A stretch of 64,000 bases of DNA, from assembly GCF_041438865.1 (NCBI RefSeq), contig NZ_CP109450.1, forward strand, positions 1,488,001 through 1,552,000, written 5' to 3'. The notes beneath the pieces were generated by a model. It was given only the letters and a program-made list of their open reading frames with translations, ran no database searches and was not told where the DNA came from. This DNA is from Streptomyces sp. NBC_01471. Its GTDB lineage: Bacteria; Actinomycetota; Actinomycetes; Streptomycetales; Streptomycetaceae. Each line of letters begins with the position of its first letter. Position 1 is the stretch's first letter. The translations under genes were made by a program, and so were the position numbers. Positions 34,138-43,289 of this stretch are shown piece by piece.

Positions 34138-35688
34138 TCAGGCCAGTTCAAGCTTCGGGAAAAGAGGTGCTGCCTTTTCGATACGCCGTCCAGCCGGGTT
34201 CACGACCAGGTCAGCGATACGGCACTCGGGGCTTTCATTGAGAGCGGACAACATGTTAGCAGAGGCCTGCGGAATGAACGGGCGCAGCAGCACTCCGAGC
34301 CGTTGAAGAACCCGATAGGCGTGATGCAGAACGCTGTCGAGTTCCTGAGCGGCGCGGGCGTCACCCTGTGCGGCAGCCTTGGCTAGATGCCAGGGTGCAC
34401 GCTCGTCGACATAAGCATTGGTGCGCCGCACCAGGTCCCAGATCCTGGCCAGTGCTTCACGGTGGTCGTATCGCTCCATCGCGGCATCGGCCTCACGCGT
34501 ACTGACCGATGCCTGCTCCAGCAGGGCCTCTTCCGGAGCACCCAGTGGACCGCTCGCTGGAAGCACACCCTCTCGATATCGGACGGTCATCGCAGTAATC
34601 CTGCTGAGCAGGTTGCCGAGCGCATTGGCGAGGTCCGTGTTGTACCTAGTGACCAGGCGCTCCTGGCTGAAGTCTCCGTCGCCAAAGGGTGAGAAATCGG
34701 CGAGCAGAAGATAACGCAGTGCGTCCTGGCCGTAGTCCCGCAGGAGATCCATGGGGTCGATCGCGTTGCCCAGGCTCTTGCTGAGCTTCTGACCGCCAGC
34801 GGTGATGTATCCGTGCACCATCACCTCGGTGGGCAAAGGCAGTCCGGCCGAAAGCAGCATGGCCGGCCAGTAGATGGCGTGGAAGCGCAGAACACCTTTA
34901 CCGACCACGTGGGTCCGCCGGTCGGCGTTCGCCCAGAAGCACTTGTAAGCGTCCTTCTCTTCCGTCCAGCCGAGGGCGTTGATGTAGTTCGTCAACGCGT
35001 CGATCCAGACGTACATCACCTGACTCTCGTCATCAGGCACCGGGATGCCCCAACCACGCGCCCGTTCGACGGACCGCGAGATGCTGATGTCTTCCAGTCC
35101 GGCGCGAATGAAGGATGTGACCTCATTCAGCCGTGACTCCGGGTAGATCTTCAGCCGCCCTGAGGAAAGCTCCTCCAGCAACTGGTTTCCGTAGCGCGAG
35201 AGTCGGAAGAAGTAGTTGCGTTCCGTCACCAGTTCCGGCTCGACGAGGTGCTCAGGGCACTTTCCGTCTTTCAGCTCGTCGGGAGTATAGAACTGCTCGC
35301 AGCCCACACAATACAGGCCCTCGTAGTCCTTGGTGTAGATGTCATCACGTTCCTCCATCCGGCGCCAGATTTGAGTGGCACCGGCAATGTGGTTTGTGCT
35401 GACGCTCGTCCGAATAAAATCACTGACCTTGATGTTCAAAGATTCGAGCAAAGTCTCGAAAAAATGCACGTTGCGGTCAACGAGTTCCCTCGTGGAAATA
35501 CCCTCGCGCTCGGCGGCCAGTACGTTTTTGAGGCTGTTTTCGTCCGTGCCGCTGAGGAAGAAGACATCCTTCTGGCTCGCCATATGCCTTGCGAAAGCGT
35601 CCGCTTGTACGTACTCCAACGCATGTCCGAGGTGCGGACGGGCATTTACGTAGGGAATGGTCGTCGAGATGAACGCCGCAGCGGACAT
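34138..35688 (-). CDS. metG: Methionyl-tRNA synthetase, extra copy in cluster 2
   Basis: A complete 516-residue class I synthetase starting at ATG 35688 with GAGGAG upstream. PHLGH (18-22, HIGH motif), a single zinc-type pair, CVGCEQFYTPDELKDGKCP (127-145), the KLSKS motif (301-305) and the C-terminal helical anticodon domain (ASVSTREADAAMERYDHREA onward) are all present. The C-terminal EMAP-like extension of some MetRSs is absent. It charges tRNA-Met. The gene looks less GC-rich than its neighbours and lies at the end of the cluster 2 operon, not in a housekeeping context. A spare, inhibitor-resistant target enzyme is the simplest reading; a biosynthetic use of Met-tRNA is the alternative. 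Confidence 0.92.
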   Translation of the reverse strand: MSAAAFISTTIPYVNARPHLGHALEYVQADAFARHMASQKDVFFLSGTDENSLKNVLAAEREGISTRELVDRNVHFFETLLESLNIKVSDFIRTSVSTNHIAGATQIWRRMEERDDIYTKDYEGLYCVGCEQFYTPDELKDGKCPEHLVEPELVTERNYFFRLSRYGNQLLEELSSGRLKIYPESRLNEVTSFIRAGLEDISISRSVERARGWGIPVPDDESQVMYVWIDALTNYINALGWTEEKDAYKCFWANADRRTHVVGKGVLRFHAIYWPAMLLSAGLPLPTEVMVHGYITAGGQKLSKSLGNAIDPMDLLRDYGQDALRYLLLADFSPFGDGDFSQERLVTRYNTDLANALGNLLSRITAMTVRYREGVLPASGPLGAPEEALLEQASVSTREADAAMERYDHREALARIWDLVRRTNAYVDERAPWHLAKAAAQGDARAAQELDSVLHHAYRVLQRLGVLLRPFIPQASANMLSALNESPECRIADLVVNPAGRRIEKAAPLFPKLELA

Positions 35689-35892
35689 GATCTCCTCTAT
35701 CGGGAATACAGCTGAGCACTGACCCGCGAAGCGGTCCAGCGGGAACTTCGCGAAGCACGTCACTCCACGCGCTTCTATCATCCTAGCGGGTCTCCACGGT
35801 CCGCAAATGCGTTCAATAGTCGCAGTCAGAAGCCCTGGTGTCCTGTCCCAGCGGCGGTCTCCGACGGCAGGTCAGTGCCGTCGGCGTTCTGC

Positions 35893-36915
35893 TCACCGCC
35901 ATCCGGTGCGCACGCGCAACCAGGCGATCGCGGTTGCCGCTTCGGCCTTTTGGAAAGCGCGCACCGGCGCGGTCTCCCACTCCACCGGCTGCCGTGCGGC
36001 CACCACGAACCTGCCAGCCAGAGCCGCCAGGGCGCTGTCGACCTCGGCGGGTTCCGCGGCCCGAGCCGACGGATGCGCCGCGAACACCGCCTCGGGGTCG
36101 GGATGCCCCTGTACGGCCGCACACAGCGCGAAGATCATGGGATCGAGCCATGCCTGACCCCGAGCCGCCCAGGCCCAGTCGACGAAAGTGACCTGACCGC
36201 CGTTGAGCAGGATGTTGTCCGACCTCAAGTCCGAGTGGAGCAAGGTGTCGCCGGCCGTAGCGGCCGGAAAGCCTGCTTCCGCTTCAGCCAGCCTGACGGC
36301 ATTGCGGGACGTCCATGAATCGACGTCCCGCAGCGGGTCGGCATCCGCGAGCAGTCGGTTCCAGCCGTGCCACTCCTCCAGCTCACCGCCCCATACGGGC
36401 AGGCCGGGCAAGGGAGACGGTGTGGCCCGCTCAGCAAGTGTCACGAGGCTCCTCTGTACCAGCGCCAACTCGGCTGGAAGCCAGGGCACCTTGGCCATGT
36501 CTCCTTCGACATCCTCGAAGAGCAGGACGAACCATCCGGCCGACTCGACCGATCCACGGAAGGCGGGCGCCGGAAGACCGAGTCCGGGAGTGAGCGCGCC
36601 GGCTACGGCGGCTTCCCGCTCGGCCAGTGCGACCGTGTACGGGTCGCCGCCCCGAGTTACCGCCTTGGCAAAAGCGCGAGTTCCATCGGCGCACCGCAAA
36701 CGGGCCGCGGTGCCGCGAGAGAACCCTCCTGACTGGTCGAAGGCCATGTCCACGGGGGAGCCGAGGTGATCCGCCACGGCCTCCCGTACCTCCTGTGGCA
36801 GCTCTGTCCAGCGGCGGCGGACGGTACGGGCGAGAGGCACATGGGGGCGGGGCGCCGTTGCTTCGTGTGCATCTGCGCGCAAGGAACCTCTTTCAAATGT
36901 GTGCGATCGGGTCAC
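35893..36915 (-). CDS. Aminoglycoside/homoserine-kinase-type phosphotransferase (APH family)
   Basis: A 340-residue kinase-fold protein starting at GTG 36915, overlapping the P450 stop (GTGA) with GGGGGGAA upstream. The catalytic loop LLHSDLRSDNILLNGG (H-x-D-x-x-x-x-N) and the metal aspartate in VTFVDWAWAARG are typical of APH-type phosphotransferases. The ATP-binding N-lobe includes SGGFSRGTAARL and the lysine in RAFAKAV. It may phosphorylate an intermediate, as in aminoglycoside or nucleoside pathways, or protect the producer by modifying the product. The HAD protein at 48437 could be the complementary phosphatase. Confidence 0.85.
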   Translation of the reverse strand: MTRSHTFERGSLRADAHEATAPRPHVPLARTVRRRWTELPQEVREAVADHLGSPVDMAFDQSGGFSRGTAARLRCADGTRAFAKAVTRGGDPYTVALAEREAAVAGALTPGLGLPAPAFRGSVESAGWFVLLFEDVEGDMAKVPWLPAELALVQRSLVTLAERATPSPLPGLPVWGGELEEWHGWNRLLADADPLRDVDSWTSRNAVRLAEAEAGFPAATAGDTLLHSDLRSDNILLNGGQVTFVDWAWAARGQAWLDPMIFALCAAVQGHPDPEAVFAAHPSARAAEPAEVDSALAALAGRFVVAARQPVEWETAPVRAFQKAEAATAIAWLRVRTGWR

Positions 36916-38135
36916 TTTGTGGTTCCCCCTGTTACGGAAAGCGGCCATTTCATGCCCATGGTGATGTGCCAATCGATGACGACCGGACGAATCTCGATCG
37001 TCTCGGCCAAGTAGGCGTCGAGGACCGTGCGCATGATGTGCTTGGTGACGAGGGCGCCCATGCAAGCGTGTCGCCCCCGGCCGAAGGCAACGTGGGCGCC
37101 GGTGCGGCCCCGGCGGAACTCCAGTGGTGCTGCGAACCGGCGAGGGTCACGATTGGCCGCGGCCAGCACCAGTACCACTCGGTCCCCGGCGGGAATGCGC
37201 TGGCCGTGAATTTCCATGTCCCTCTGTGCACGCCGGGCCGCGAAGTGGAACGGGGTCGCCATTCGGATTGCCTCATGGACGAAACCCGCAGGTTCGGCGG
37301 CGTAATGGTCCCGGCGGGCCGGTCCGAGGCAGAGCGCCTGCAGAGCCGTGGCCAGGGCACTGACCGTGGGTTCCAGTGCCCCGGTGACCAGTTGGGCGTA
37401 GATCGCCACCGCGTCCGCGGTCTGGAGCACCCGGTCACGGACGGCCGCACCGACGGACCGCGCAAGCGGACTGGCCCCACTTGCCAGGGCATGTCCGGTG
37501 AATTCGGTGAACTGCGCGAGCGCACTGTGTGTGTGGTGGATCAGGGTGGCGTCGATCCGGGAGCGTCCCACGAAGCCCATCAGTTTCTCGGACCAGGTCA
37601 CCAGCCGAGGAAAGTCCTCCGGAGCCACGCCGAGCAGCGCACTGAGCGCGTCCTGGCAGGCTGGTCGCAAAGCCGCTTCCAGCAAGTCCGCGCCTGAACC
37701 GGCACGGAACACCCCACGTTTTCGTACGACCTCGGCCACCCGGGTCACCTCGTCGGGTGTGAACGCCGGCCGGAGGACCCTGCGCACGACGTCATGCCGA
37801 GGCGCGTCGAGGAACATCGGCCAGCGGGAGAGGAAATCCACCAGTGGACGGACAGCGTCCTGCTGCGGCCCGGGGAGCTTACGGAGGAAAGGTTCCGGGC
37901 TGCGCGCACCGAGTCGGGCGTCGAGCAAGAGGCGCCAGACATCGTCGAACCTCGTGACATACCAGGAGGCGGTCTGGGGATGCCAGAGAACTGGGGAGTG
38001 CTCGCGAGCGTCGTCGAACCAGCCGAGAGGGTCGTCGAGTTGGAAGGGGCGGGCAGCGTCCACAGCGACTTCGGCAGTGGCACGGGGTGGTGTCGCGTCC
38101 CGCGCCGACGCCACCGCGCCCTCGGGGTGATGCAT
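36912..38135 (-). CDS. Cytochrome P450
   Basis: A 407-residue soluble P450. The heme loop AFGRGRHACMG has Cys358, the ExxR motif is EAIR (288-291), and the PERF-like region is PRRFAAPLEF. The I-helix reads YAQLVTGALEPTVSALATAL, lacking the usual A-G-x-[DE]-T, with GALEPT instead. This suggests altered proton delivery or non-hydroxylating chemistry. It has no membrane anchor, so it uses separate ferredoxin partners encoded elsewhere. It is translationally coupled to the APH-type kinase and follows a methyltransferase by about 55 bases, so it is probably a tailoring oxidase of cluster 2. Confidence 0.9.
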   Translation of the reverse strand: MHHPEGAVASARDATPPRATAEVAVDAARPFQLDDPLGWFDDAREHSPVLWHPQTASWYVTRFDDVWRLLLDARLGARSPEPFLRKLPGPQQDAVRPLVDFLSRWPMFLDAPRHDVVRRVLRPAFTPDEVTRVAEVVRKRGVFRAGSGADLLEAALRPACQDALSALLGVAPEDFPRLVTWSEKLMGFVGRSRIDATLIHHTHSALAQFTEFTGHALASGASPLARSVGAAVRDRVLQTADAVAIYAQLVTGALEPTVSALATALQALCLGPARRDHYAAEPAGFVHEAIRMATPFHFAARRAQRDMEIHGQRIPAGDRVVLVLAAANRDPRRFAAPLEFRRGRTGAHVAFGRGRHACMGALVTKHIMRTVLDAYLAETIEIRPVVIDWHITMGMKWPLSVTGGTTK

Positions 38136-38190
38136 GAAGGAATTCCCTTCCTCGGTGTGGACGGGGTGGCGTCGACGCAGGCATGTGCGG

Positions 38191-38958
38191 TCAGGCGGCC
38201 GGGGCCGGTCCGCGTACGAAGGTCCATGTCTCGCGCATGGTCTTCGGGCCCGGGTGGTGGTCCTCGTAGTCCTCCGTCACGGTGGCCGCCTCGAAGCCTG
38301 CCATCCGACCGGCGGAACGGATCTCCTCCGGATCGAACCACCACTGGCTGTGCTGCTCGACCTGCTTGGCGAAGCCTTCGGTGCCCCGCGTGAACAGGCT
38401 GATGGTGAAGTCGCAGCGGTGCTCTTCGGGGTGGTATCGGTTACGCCACACATAGGCGAAACTGTCCAGGTCGTCGCCGTAGTGACTGTTGCCGTGCAGG
38501 TTCTCCAGCTTGTACCGGGTGTTGACGTCGAACACGAACAGCCCGCCAGGGCGCAGTGCCTTGGCGACGCAGGTGAACAGCTCCGGCAGTTGGTCGGGCC
38601 GGAAGTAGTTGACACTGTCGAAGCTGCACACAGCCGCGTCGTAGGACGCGTCGGCTACGGGCAGGGGTGCGGGCAGCCGGACGTGGAACAGTTCGGTGCC
38701 CGGCGCTGTGCGGGTGCGGGCCCGCATCAGCATGCCCTCGGACCCGTCGGCACCGCTGACCTCAAGCCCCTGCATCTGCAGCAGCGCGATGAGACTGCCC
38801 GTGCCGCAGCACACATCGAGGACTCGTCGGACGTCGCCGTGGGCGCTGAAGCGGTCGGCCAGGTAAGCCGCCCACCGGGAGTAGTCGTTCTGGGCAGTCC
38901 ACCGGTCGTAGACCGCCGACAGCGCGTCGTAGGGAACAGTCGACGCCGTGGCGCTCAC
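38191..38958 (-). CDS. SAM-dependent methyltransferase
   Basis: A 255-residue class I methyltransferase starting at GTG 38958 in the stop of the preceding gene. Motif I is VLDVCCGTGSLIALL, the acidic loop after beta-2 is VSGADGSEGMLMRA, and motif IV is DAAVCSFDSVNYF. The family matches N- or O-methyltransferases of small molecules (Methyltransf_25/11 type). It is one of three methyltransferases in this operon. The substrate cannot be inferred from the sequence. Confidence 0.88.
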   Translation of the reverse strand: MSATASTVPYDALSAVYDRWTAQNDYSRWAAYLADRFSAHGDVRRVLDVCCGTGSLIALLQMQGLEVSGADGSEGMLMRARTRTAPGTELFHVRLPAPLPVADASYDAAVCSFDSVNYFRPDQLPELFTCVAKALRPGGLFVFDVNTRYKLENLHGNSHYGDDLDSFAYVWRNRYHPEEHRCDFTISLFTRGTEGFAKQVEQHSQWWFDPEEIRSAGRMAGFEAATVTEDYEDHHPGPKTMRETWTFVRGPAPAA

Positions 38959-39797
38959 GGCCTGCGCACCTTGATCGCCAGATTGGTGCCGCGTTCGGCC
39001 CACGCGTCGTGCCGGCTGGCCTCCAGCTCCAGAGCCAGGACCGTACGGAAGTACTCCTCATCCTTCAGGGCACGTGAGATGTCGCTGATCTTGTCGTACG
39101 GGTAACCGAAGTCCTCCGGTCCCGGCAGAGCGAGTGCCGTGACGCCGAAGACCCGCTCGCCGACCAGGCCGGCACCGGTGGCAAGAGACTTCAGCTCATC
39201 GGCCGAGAAGACCCGCAACGGCGGCACGTGCTCGGACCACCGCACGATACGAGTGGCCATCAGGGCAGCCAGCTCCTCGGGACCGGCGCCGTCCCGGAGG
39301 ATCTTCGAGGAGAGGGCGTTCGACAGGGAGTGGCTCATGAGGAAGCCCGTCGCGCCGGGACGCATGGCCCGGTGGATGGTCTCGAAGGCCGCGGCCGGGT
39401 TGTCGAGGAAGGAGAGTACGCCGTAGGTGCTGATCACCGCGTCGTAGGACGCGTCGACCAGTTCGGGGGCGTCCTCCACATCGCAGTGGACGAGCTCGAC
39501 GCGGTCGGCCACGGACGATGCCCGGCGATTGGTCTCCGCCTGCCGGAGCATGTCGGCAGATTTGTCCGCAACGGTGACGTCGACACCGAACTCGGTGGCC
39601 AGCCAGATGCCCCATCGGCCCGTACCACCACCCACGTCCAGGACGCGCTGACCGCTCTTGAGGTCGAGGTGGCGTCGGATCAGCTCCTTGATCAACTCGT
39701 CGGCCAGCCGCCAGTAGGTGGCCTCATAAAAACCTTCGACGTTGCCAGCATACGGCTCGAAGAATTTCTCGAACTGAGCATCAGTCATCAGCGACAT
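38955..39797 (-). CDS. SAM-dependent methyltransferase
   Basis: A 280-residue class I methyltransferase with ATG at 39797 and AAGGAG upstream. Motif I is VLDVGGGTGRWGIWLA, the acidic residue after beta-2 is in VTVADKSADMLRQA, and motif IV is DAVISTYGVLSFL. Its C-terminus has a family-specific region with LGVFG-like FGVTALALPGPEDFGYPYDKI. It overlaps the following methyltransferase gene by four bases, so the two probably act in the same stage of the pathway, perhaps on amine or hydroxyl groups of one scaffold. Confidence 0.88.
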   Translation of the reverse strand: MSLMTDAQFEKFFEPYAGNVEGFYEATYWRLADELIKELIRRHLDLKSGQRVLDVGGGTGRWGIWLATEFGVDVTVADKSADMLRQAETNRRASSVADRVELVHCDVEDAPELVDASYDAVISTYGVLSFLDNPAAAFETIHRAMRPGATGFLMSHSLSNALSSKILRDGAGPEELAALMATRIVRWSEHVPPLRVFSADELKSLATGAGLVGERVFGVTALALPGPEDFGYPYDKISDISRALKDEEYFRTVLALELEASRHDAWAERGTNLAIKVRRP

Positions 39798-39863
39798 GGG
39801 ACTTCTCCTTGCGGGGTGTTGGGGTGTTGCGCTCGATGAGTCGGGCGGTCGGTCTCGTGCCCG

Positions 39864-40790
39864 TCAGGCGATCTGCCGACGGTCGGCCAGCAGTCTGGAA
39901 GGCTGCGGGACAAGGCCAGCCAGGTACTCGCCGTAGTCGACGCCGTCGGGCATCGGAACGAGACGCACTCGGTCGGGCAGTCGGTACCACTCATCGGTGG
40001 ACCAGCCGGCCGCGATCTCGTCCCAGTCAGGGGTCATGGGCCAGCCGTGCGGGTGTGTGAACTCCGCCCGCATCGGATCGTCGACGAGTTGGTATCGGAG
40101 GTCGGTGGAGAGTCGCAGTTCGTCGCTCGCGTTGGGACCGCCGCCATGCACGGTCAAGCTGTGGAACAGCACCAGGTCACCAGGCGCGTAGTCGGCCGTG
40201 GCCCAGGCCGGATCGTCCGACGGCACAGAAAGATATAGGGGGCGGCGTCCGCCGAGCGATGCATCGGGGGGCAGGAACCCACGCAGCTGGGAGCCCGGGA
40301 TCAGCCGTAGGCCCTGCTTGTCCTCGTCACAGCGGGTGAAGGGAATCCAGCACGTCACCACATCGGTGGTGACGTGCTGTACCACGTAGTCCTGATGGGC
40401 CCGGGTCGCGTACTCGCCGGCGGACTGGGGCGCGATGCGCACGACCCGCGCGGGGTGGCAGAAGATCTCGCCGCCGAACAGCCGTTCCATGAATGCCCAG
40501 AGGACGGCGTCGAACGCGATCCGGTGGACGCTCTCCAGCCGCAGCACCGCTGGGTACAAAGTGCGGAAGGAATGGGGACGGAAACCGAGTCCCCGCCCGG
40601 CGGCAGCAAGTCTGTCCGGATCGGCGAGCCATCCGACGGAGTGCAGCACGGCGCGCAGCTCAGACTGTACGGCGACGACCTCGGAGGCATCGAGAAATCC
40701 CGGTAGATAGAGATATCCGTCTTCGGCCAGTCGGTCACGCAGCTTTTCGGCGTCCTTGAGTATGTCGGACGAATCACGAAGGTGGTGCAC
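39864..40790 (-). CDS. Phytanoyl-CoA dioxygenase-like Fe(II)/2-oxoglutarate enzyme
   Basis: A 308-residue enzyme starting at GTG 40790, three bases after AGGAGCC. The iron facial triad is visible: H132 and D134 in ATRAHQDYV, and H215 in LTVHGGGPN. R226 (ELRLSTDLRYQ) fits the 2-oxoglutarate-binding arginine. An N-terminal GYLYLPGFLD is typical of PhyH proteins. It likely hydroxylates, or otherwise oxidises, an aliphatic carbon of an amino acid or sugar. It follows the AsnRS-like gene by eight bases, so it may act on the amino acid handled by that protein. Confidence 0.88.
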   Translation of the reverse strand: MHHLRDSSDILKDAEKLRDRLAEDGYLYLPGFLDASEVVAVQSELRAVLHSVGWLADPDRLAAAGRGLGFRPHSFRTLYPAVLRLESVHRIAFDAVLWAFMERLFGGEIFCHPARVVRIAPQSAGEYATRAHQDYVVQHVTTDVVTCWIPFTRCDEDKQGLRLIPGSQLRGFLPPDASLGGRRPLYLSVPSDDPAWATADYAPGDLVLFHSLTVHGGGPNASDELRLSTDLRYQLVDDPMRAEFTHPHGWPMTPDWDEIAAGWSTDEWYRLPDRVRLVPMPDGVDYGEYLAGLVPQPSRLLADRRQIA

Positions 40791-40798
40791 GAAGGCTC

Positions 40799-41866
40799 CT
40801 AAGGAAGGATGGTGCGACCGTTCACGCGCGGCAGCAGCTCCAGATCGCGGATGTCTCGCTGACCGAGCAACCACATCAGGAAACGCTCGACGCCCATGCC
40901 GAAGCCGGCGGTGCGCAGGGGATTCTCGGTCTTCATCTGCACGTACCACTCGTATCCCTCGGTCGGCACTGCGTGTTGCCGCAAGGCACCAAGGACTTCG
41001 TTGCCGTTGACATGCCTTTCGCCGGCTCCGACAACCTCGCCGGGGCCGAAAAGCAGGTCTCCGTTGAGTGCCCGTCCTTGTGCGTCCTGCCTCTGGTAGA
41101 ACGGCACGGCCAACGTGTCCCAGTGGGTCACCCACAAGAAGTCGCCGTATATTTTCATGAGTTGGCGCTCGCCGGCTCGCGTGAGGTTGCGCCAGCCGTC
41201 CTCGCGGTCGATGTAACGCGGATCGTGGTCCAGCGCGGCACTCGCTTCATCGAAGGTCAGGCGCCGGAAGGCACGCGGGCCGTCGAGTAGCGCCGTGATG
41301 TGGTCCATCGATCCCGCGGCCGCGCGGATGAGGCCCTCGTGCCGGCCCGCCAATTCCCCGACAACATGGCGCAGGTACGCCTCTACGACGGTCATGACGT
41401 CGTGCAGGCCGCCGGGAATCTCGGCCTCGCTGTGAAAGAACTGGCACAGATGCGTCGCGTCGGGTGCCTCGCCGCGAAATGACGGCATCAGGTAATAGGC
41501 TCCGCGGTCGGCCAGCCGACAAAGGTACTCAAGGCTGAACTGCATGGAGTCGGCGAGGTATGTCGGCGCCCCGAAGAGGTCTACCTCGACCGGCAGCGAG
41601 TCACTGCCGAGGCCCATCGGCGAGGACACCGATCCGGTGGTCACCGGCAGATGACCGAATCGAATTCCACGTTCGGTCCAGAACTGCACAGTCGCCGAGG
41701 TGAAAGCGTCCTGGAGTGTGACCAGCGCCGCGTACCACGGACTTCCCATCACCGTCAGATAGTGGGTGTCGGGTATCCGCCAGGAGCCGGGCGGGGTCAG
41801 GGTGGCGGGAGTCGCTGTCGGACCGGACTCCGGTGCCGTCGCAGAGGGTGTCGTTTTCACGAACAT
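40799..41866 (-). CDS. AsnRS/AspRS-like class II synthetase core without anticodon domain
   Basis: A 355-residue protein made only of a class II aminoacyl-tRNA synthetase catalytic core. Motif 2 is CQFFHSEAEIP, and motif 3 is GFGMGVERFLMWLLGQRDIR near the C-terminus (G-x-G-x-G/E-R). The N-terminal OB-fold that recognises the tRNA anticodon in AsnRS and AspRS is missing; a 30-residue Ala/Thr/Pro-rich tail replaces it. It resembles archaeal asparagine synthetase, a stand-alone AsnRS paralogue. It may form an aminoacyl adenylate for amide formation or for loading a carrier protein. Its stop is eight bases before the dioxygenase start, and its start overlaps the deacetylase. Confidence 0.85.
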   Translation of the reverse strand: MFVKTTPSATAPESGPTATPATLTPPGSWRIPDTHYLTVMGSPWYAALVTLQDAFTSATVQFWTERGIRFGHLPVTTGSVSSPMGLGSDSLPVEVDLFGAPTYLADSMQFSLEYLCRLADRGAYYLMPSFRGEAPDATHLCQFFHSEAEIPGGLHDVMTVVEAYLRHVVGELAGRHEGLIRAAAGSMDHITALLDGPRAFRRLTFDEASAALDHDPRYIDREDGWRNLTRAGERQLMKIYGDFLWVTHWDTLAVPFYQRQDAQGRALNGDLLFGPGEVVGAGERHVNGNEVLGALRQHAVPTEGYEWYVQMKTENPLRTAGFGMGVERFLMWLLGQRDIRDLELLPRVNGRTILP

Positions 41867-42696
41867 ATCGGTGACTTCCTTTCTCGGTTCTCGGTTTGCT
41901 CCGTGCTGAAGCCGGACTGCTCAGACCGGGCCGTGGGCAAGGGCGCGAGGGTGATGCCCCAGCTCGCACAAGCCCTCAGAAAGCGTGGGTCGAGGAGAGT
42001 GGCAAGGTCGCTTGTCCGAATGGGCCGCGCCCATTTCCAGCGGCGTGAGCCGGAGTCGGTGAGCATGTCGAGCTCTGGCCGGTCTGCCGCCGGGTGGGCG
42101 ACCACCATGTGGGTCCCCGGCGGCAGGGTCGAAAGATGGCCGAGCAGGTCGTCCATCTTGGAACCCTCCGGGCGAGTGGAAAGGTGCCACACGGAATCCA
42201 CTGCCATCGGAATGCCGGGTGCGGGCACTTCATCCCGGCACGGGATCCCCCACTGAGCACTGACGTCGGCCAGGATGTGCGGGTCGAAGACGCCCACGTG
42301 CGATTCACAGTGGCGGGGAACGAGACCCGCGGCCACCATCACCCGTAGCTGCTCGCAGAGTTCCGCATGTACCTCCTCCGGATCGGCGTCCGCGGCACGC
42401 AGCTCAGGAGGACCCGGCAGGTAAGCGCCGTCGGGCGACCGCAAGGTGTCCGCCCGGGTGAGGGGGTAGTAGCGCAGCCCCTCCCACTCGCAGGCCAGGA
42501 CAAGATGCGCGCCCAGGGGGAGGCCATGCTTGCGGGCCAGCCACATCGCCCGGTTCGCGTCCGGCGCCGGGACCATGACCGAAGCCTGCGTCACCACCCC
42601 GGCGCGGTGGGCCTCCAGAATGCCGTCCGTCACTGCGGGGCACATACCGAAGTCGTCCGCCTGGACGACCAGGACACGCTCTGCGACCTGACTCAC
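41857..42696 (-). CDS. YdjC/ChbG-type carbohydrate deacetylase
   Basis: A 279-residue protein. The metal-binding motif ADDFGMCPAVTDGI (DD) is at residues 13-26, followed by GAHLVL and ESHVGVFDPH, which together give the D-H-H site of the ChbG/HpnK family (PF04794). Members remove N-acetyl groups from amino sugars. Cluster 2 also encodes two glycosyltransferase domains and an aminotransferase, so an N-acetylated sugar intermediate that is unmasked late is a reasonable inference. It overlaps genes on both sides. Confidence 0.85.
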   Translation of the reverse strand: MSQVAERVLVVQADDFGMCPAVTDGILEAHRAGVVTQASVMVPAPDANRAMWLARKHGLPLGAHLVLACEWEGLRYYPLTRADTLRSPDGAYLPGPPELRAADADPEEVHAELCEQLRVMVAAGLVPRHCESHVGVFDPHILADVSAQWGIPCRDEVPAPGIPMAVDSVWHLSTRPEGSKMDDLLGHLSTLPPGTHMVVAHPAADRPELDMLTDSGSRRWKWARPIRTSDLATLLDPRFLRACASWGITLAPLPTARSEQSGFSTEQTENRERKSPICS

Positions 42697-43289
42697 CTCT
42701 GCTCCTCTCGCGTGATCACGTGCAGCAACCAGTTGCGCCGGCTGTGCCCTGTCACGAGTTGGTGGGCCGTGTCGCCCATTGCGCGAACATCCCGGTCCAG
42801 ATCCGCGATGAGGGAGTGCCAGTCAGGGTGCCTGTCGGCCGACGGCTGGTAGAGCGAGATGAGCAGTTGCCCACCGGGCGCCACCAGGTCGAGCATCCGG
42901 GCAATGGCCGAAAGCGGTTCGTCGAGGTAGTACAGGACCTCGCTGAGGACCACGGTGTCGAAGCTTCCACGCAAGGGAAGACGGGAGGCGTCCGCACACA
43001 ACAGCCACTCGTCACGTCGACGGATCCTCTTCGCCAGGACGGTGTGCGACCAGTCGATTCCCAGGTACCGGCCGCTGAAGTCGTCGCCGAGATGGTCGCG
43101 CAGCACACCCGCACCGCAGCCCACGTCCAGCACGCTTGCCGCTCGGGCGGTCCGGATGCGCGCGCAGATCGCGGCGTAGCGTGCCTGTTCCGGGCCTTCG
43201 GCGAGGTAGTCCCAGCGGCCCGATCCGAACTGCTCGTTCCATTCGTCGCGCGTGATCCTGGGTACCTGGGGGGTGGTCCGGCCGGTCAT
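42693..43289 (-). CDS. SAM-dependent methyltransferase
   Basis: A 198-residue class I methyltransferase starting at ATG 43289, overlapping the stop of the large fusion gene (ATGA). Motif I is VLDVGCGAGVLRDHLG, then YLGIDWSH and FDTVVLSEVLYYLDEP as motif IV. The size and the SEVLYYLD pattern are like NodS-type SAM enzymes (PF05401) that N-methylate amino sugars or oligosaccharides. It sits between an aminotransferase fusion and a deacetylase, supporting an amino-sugar N-methylation. The assignment to that subgroup is tentative. Confidence 0.85.
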   Translation of the reverse strand: MTGRTTPQVPRITRDEWNEQFGSGRWDYLAEGPEQARYAAICARIRTARAASVLDVGCGAGVLRDHLGDDFSGRYLGIDWSHTVLAKRIRRRDEWLLCADASRLPLRGSFDTVVLSEVLYYLDEPLSAIARMLDLVAPGGQLLISLYQPSADRHPDWHSLIADLDRDVRAMGDTAHQLVTGHSRRNWLLHVITREEQR

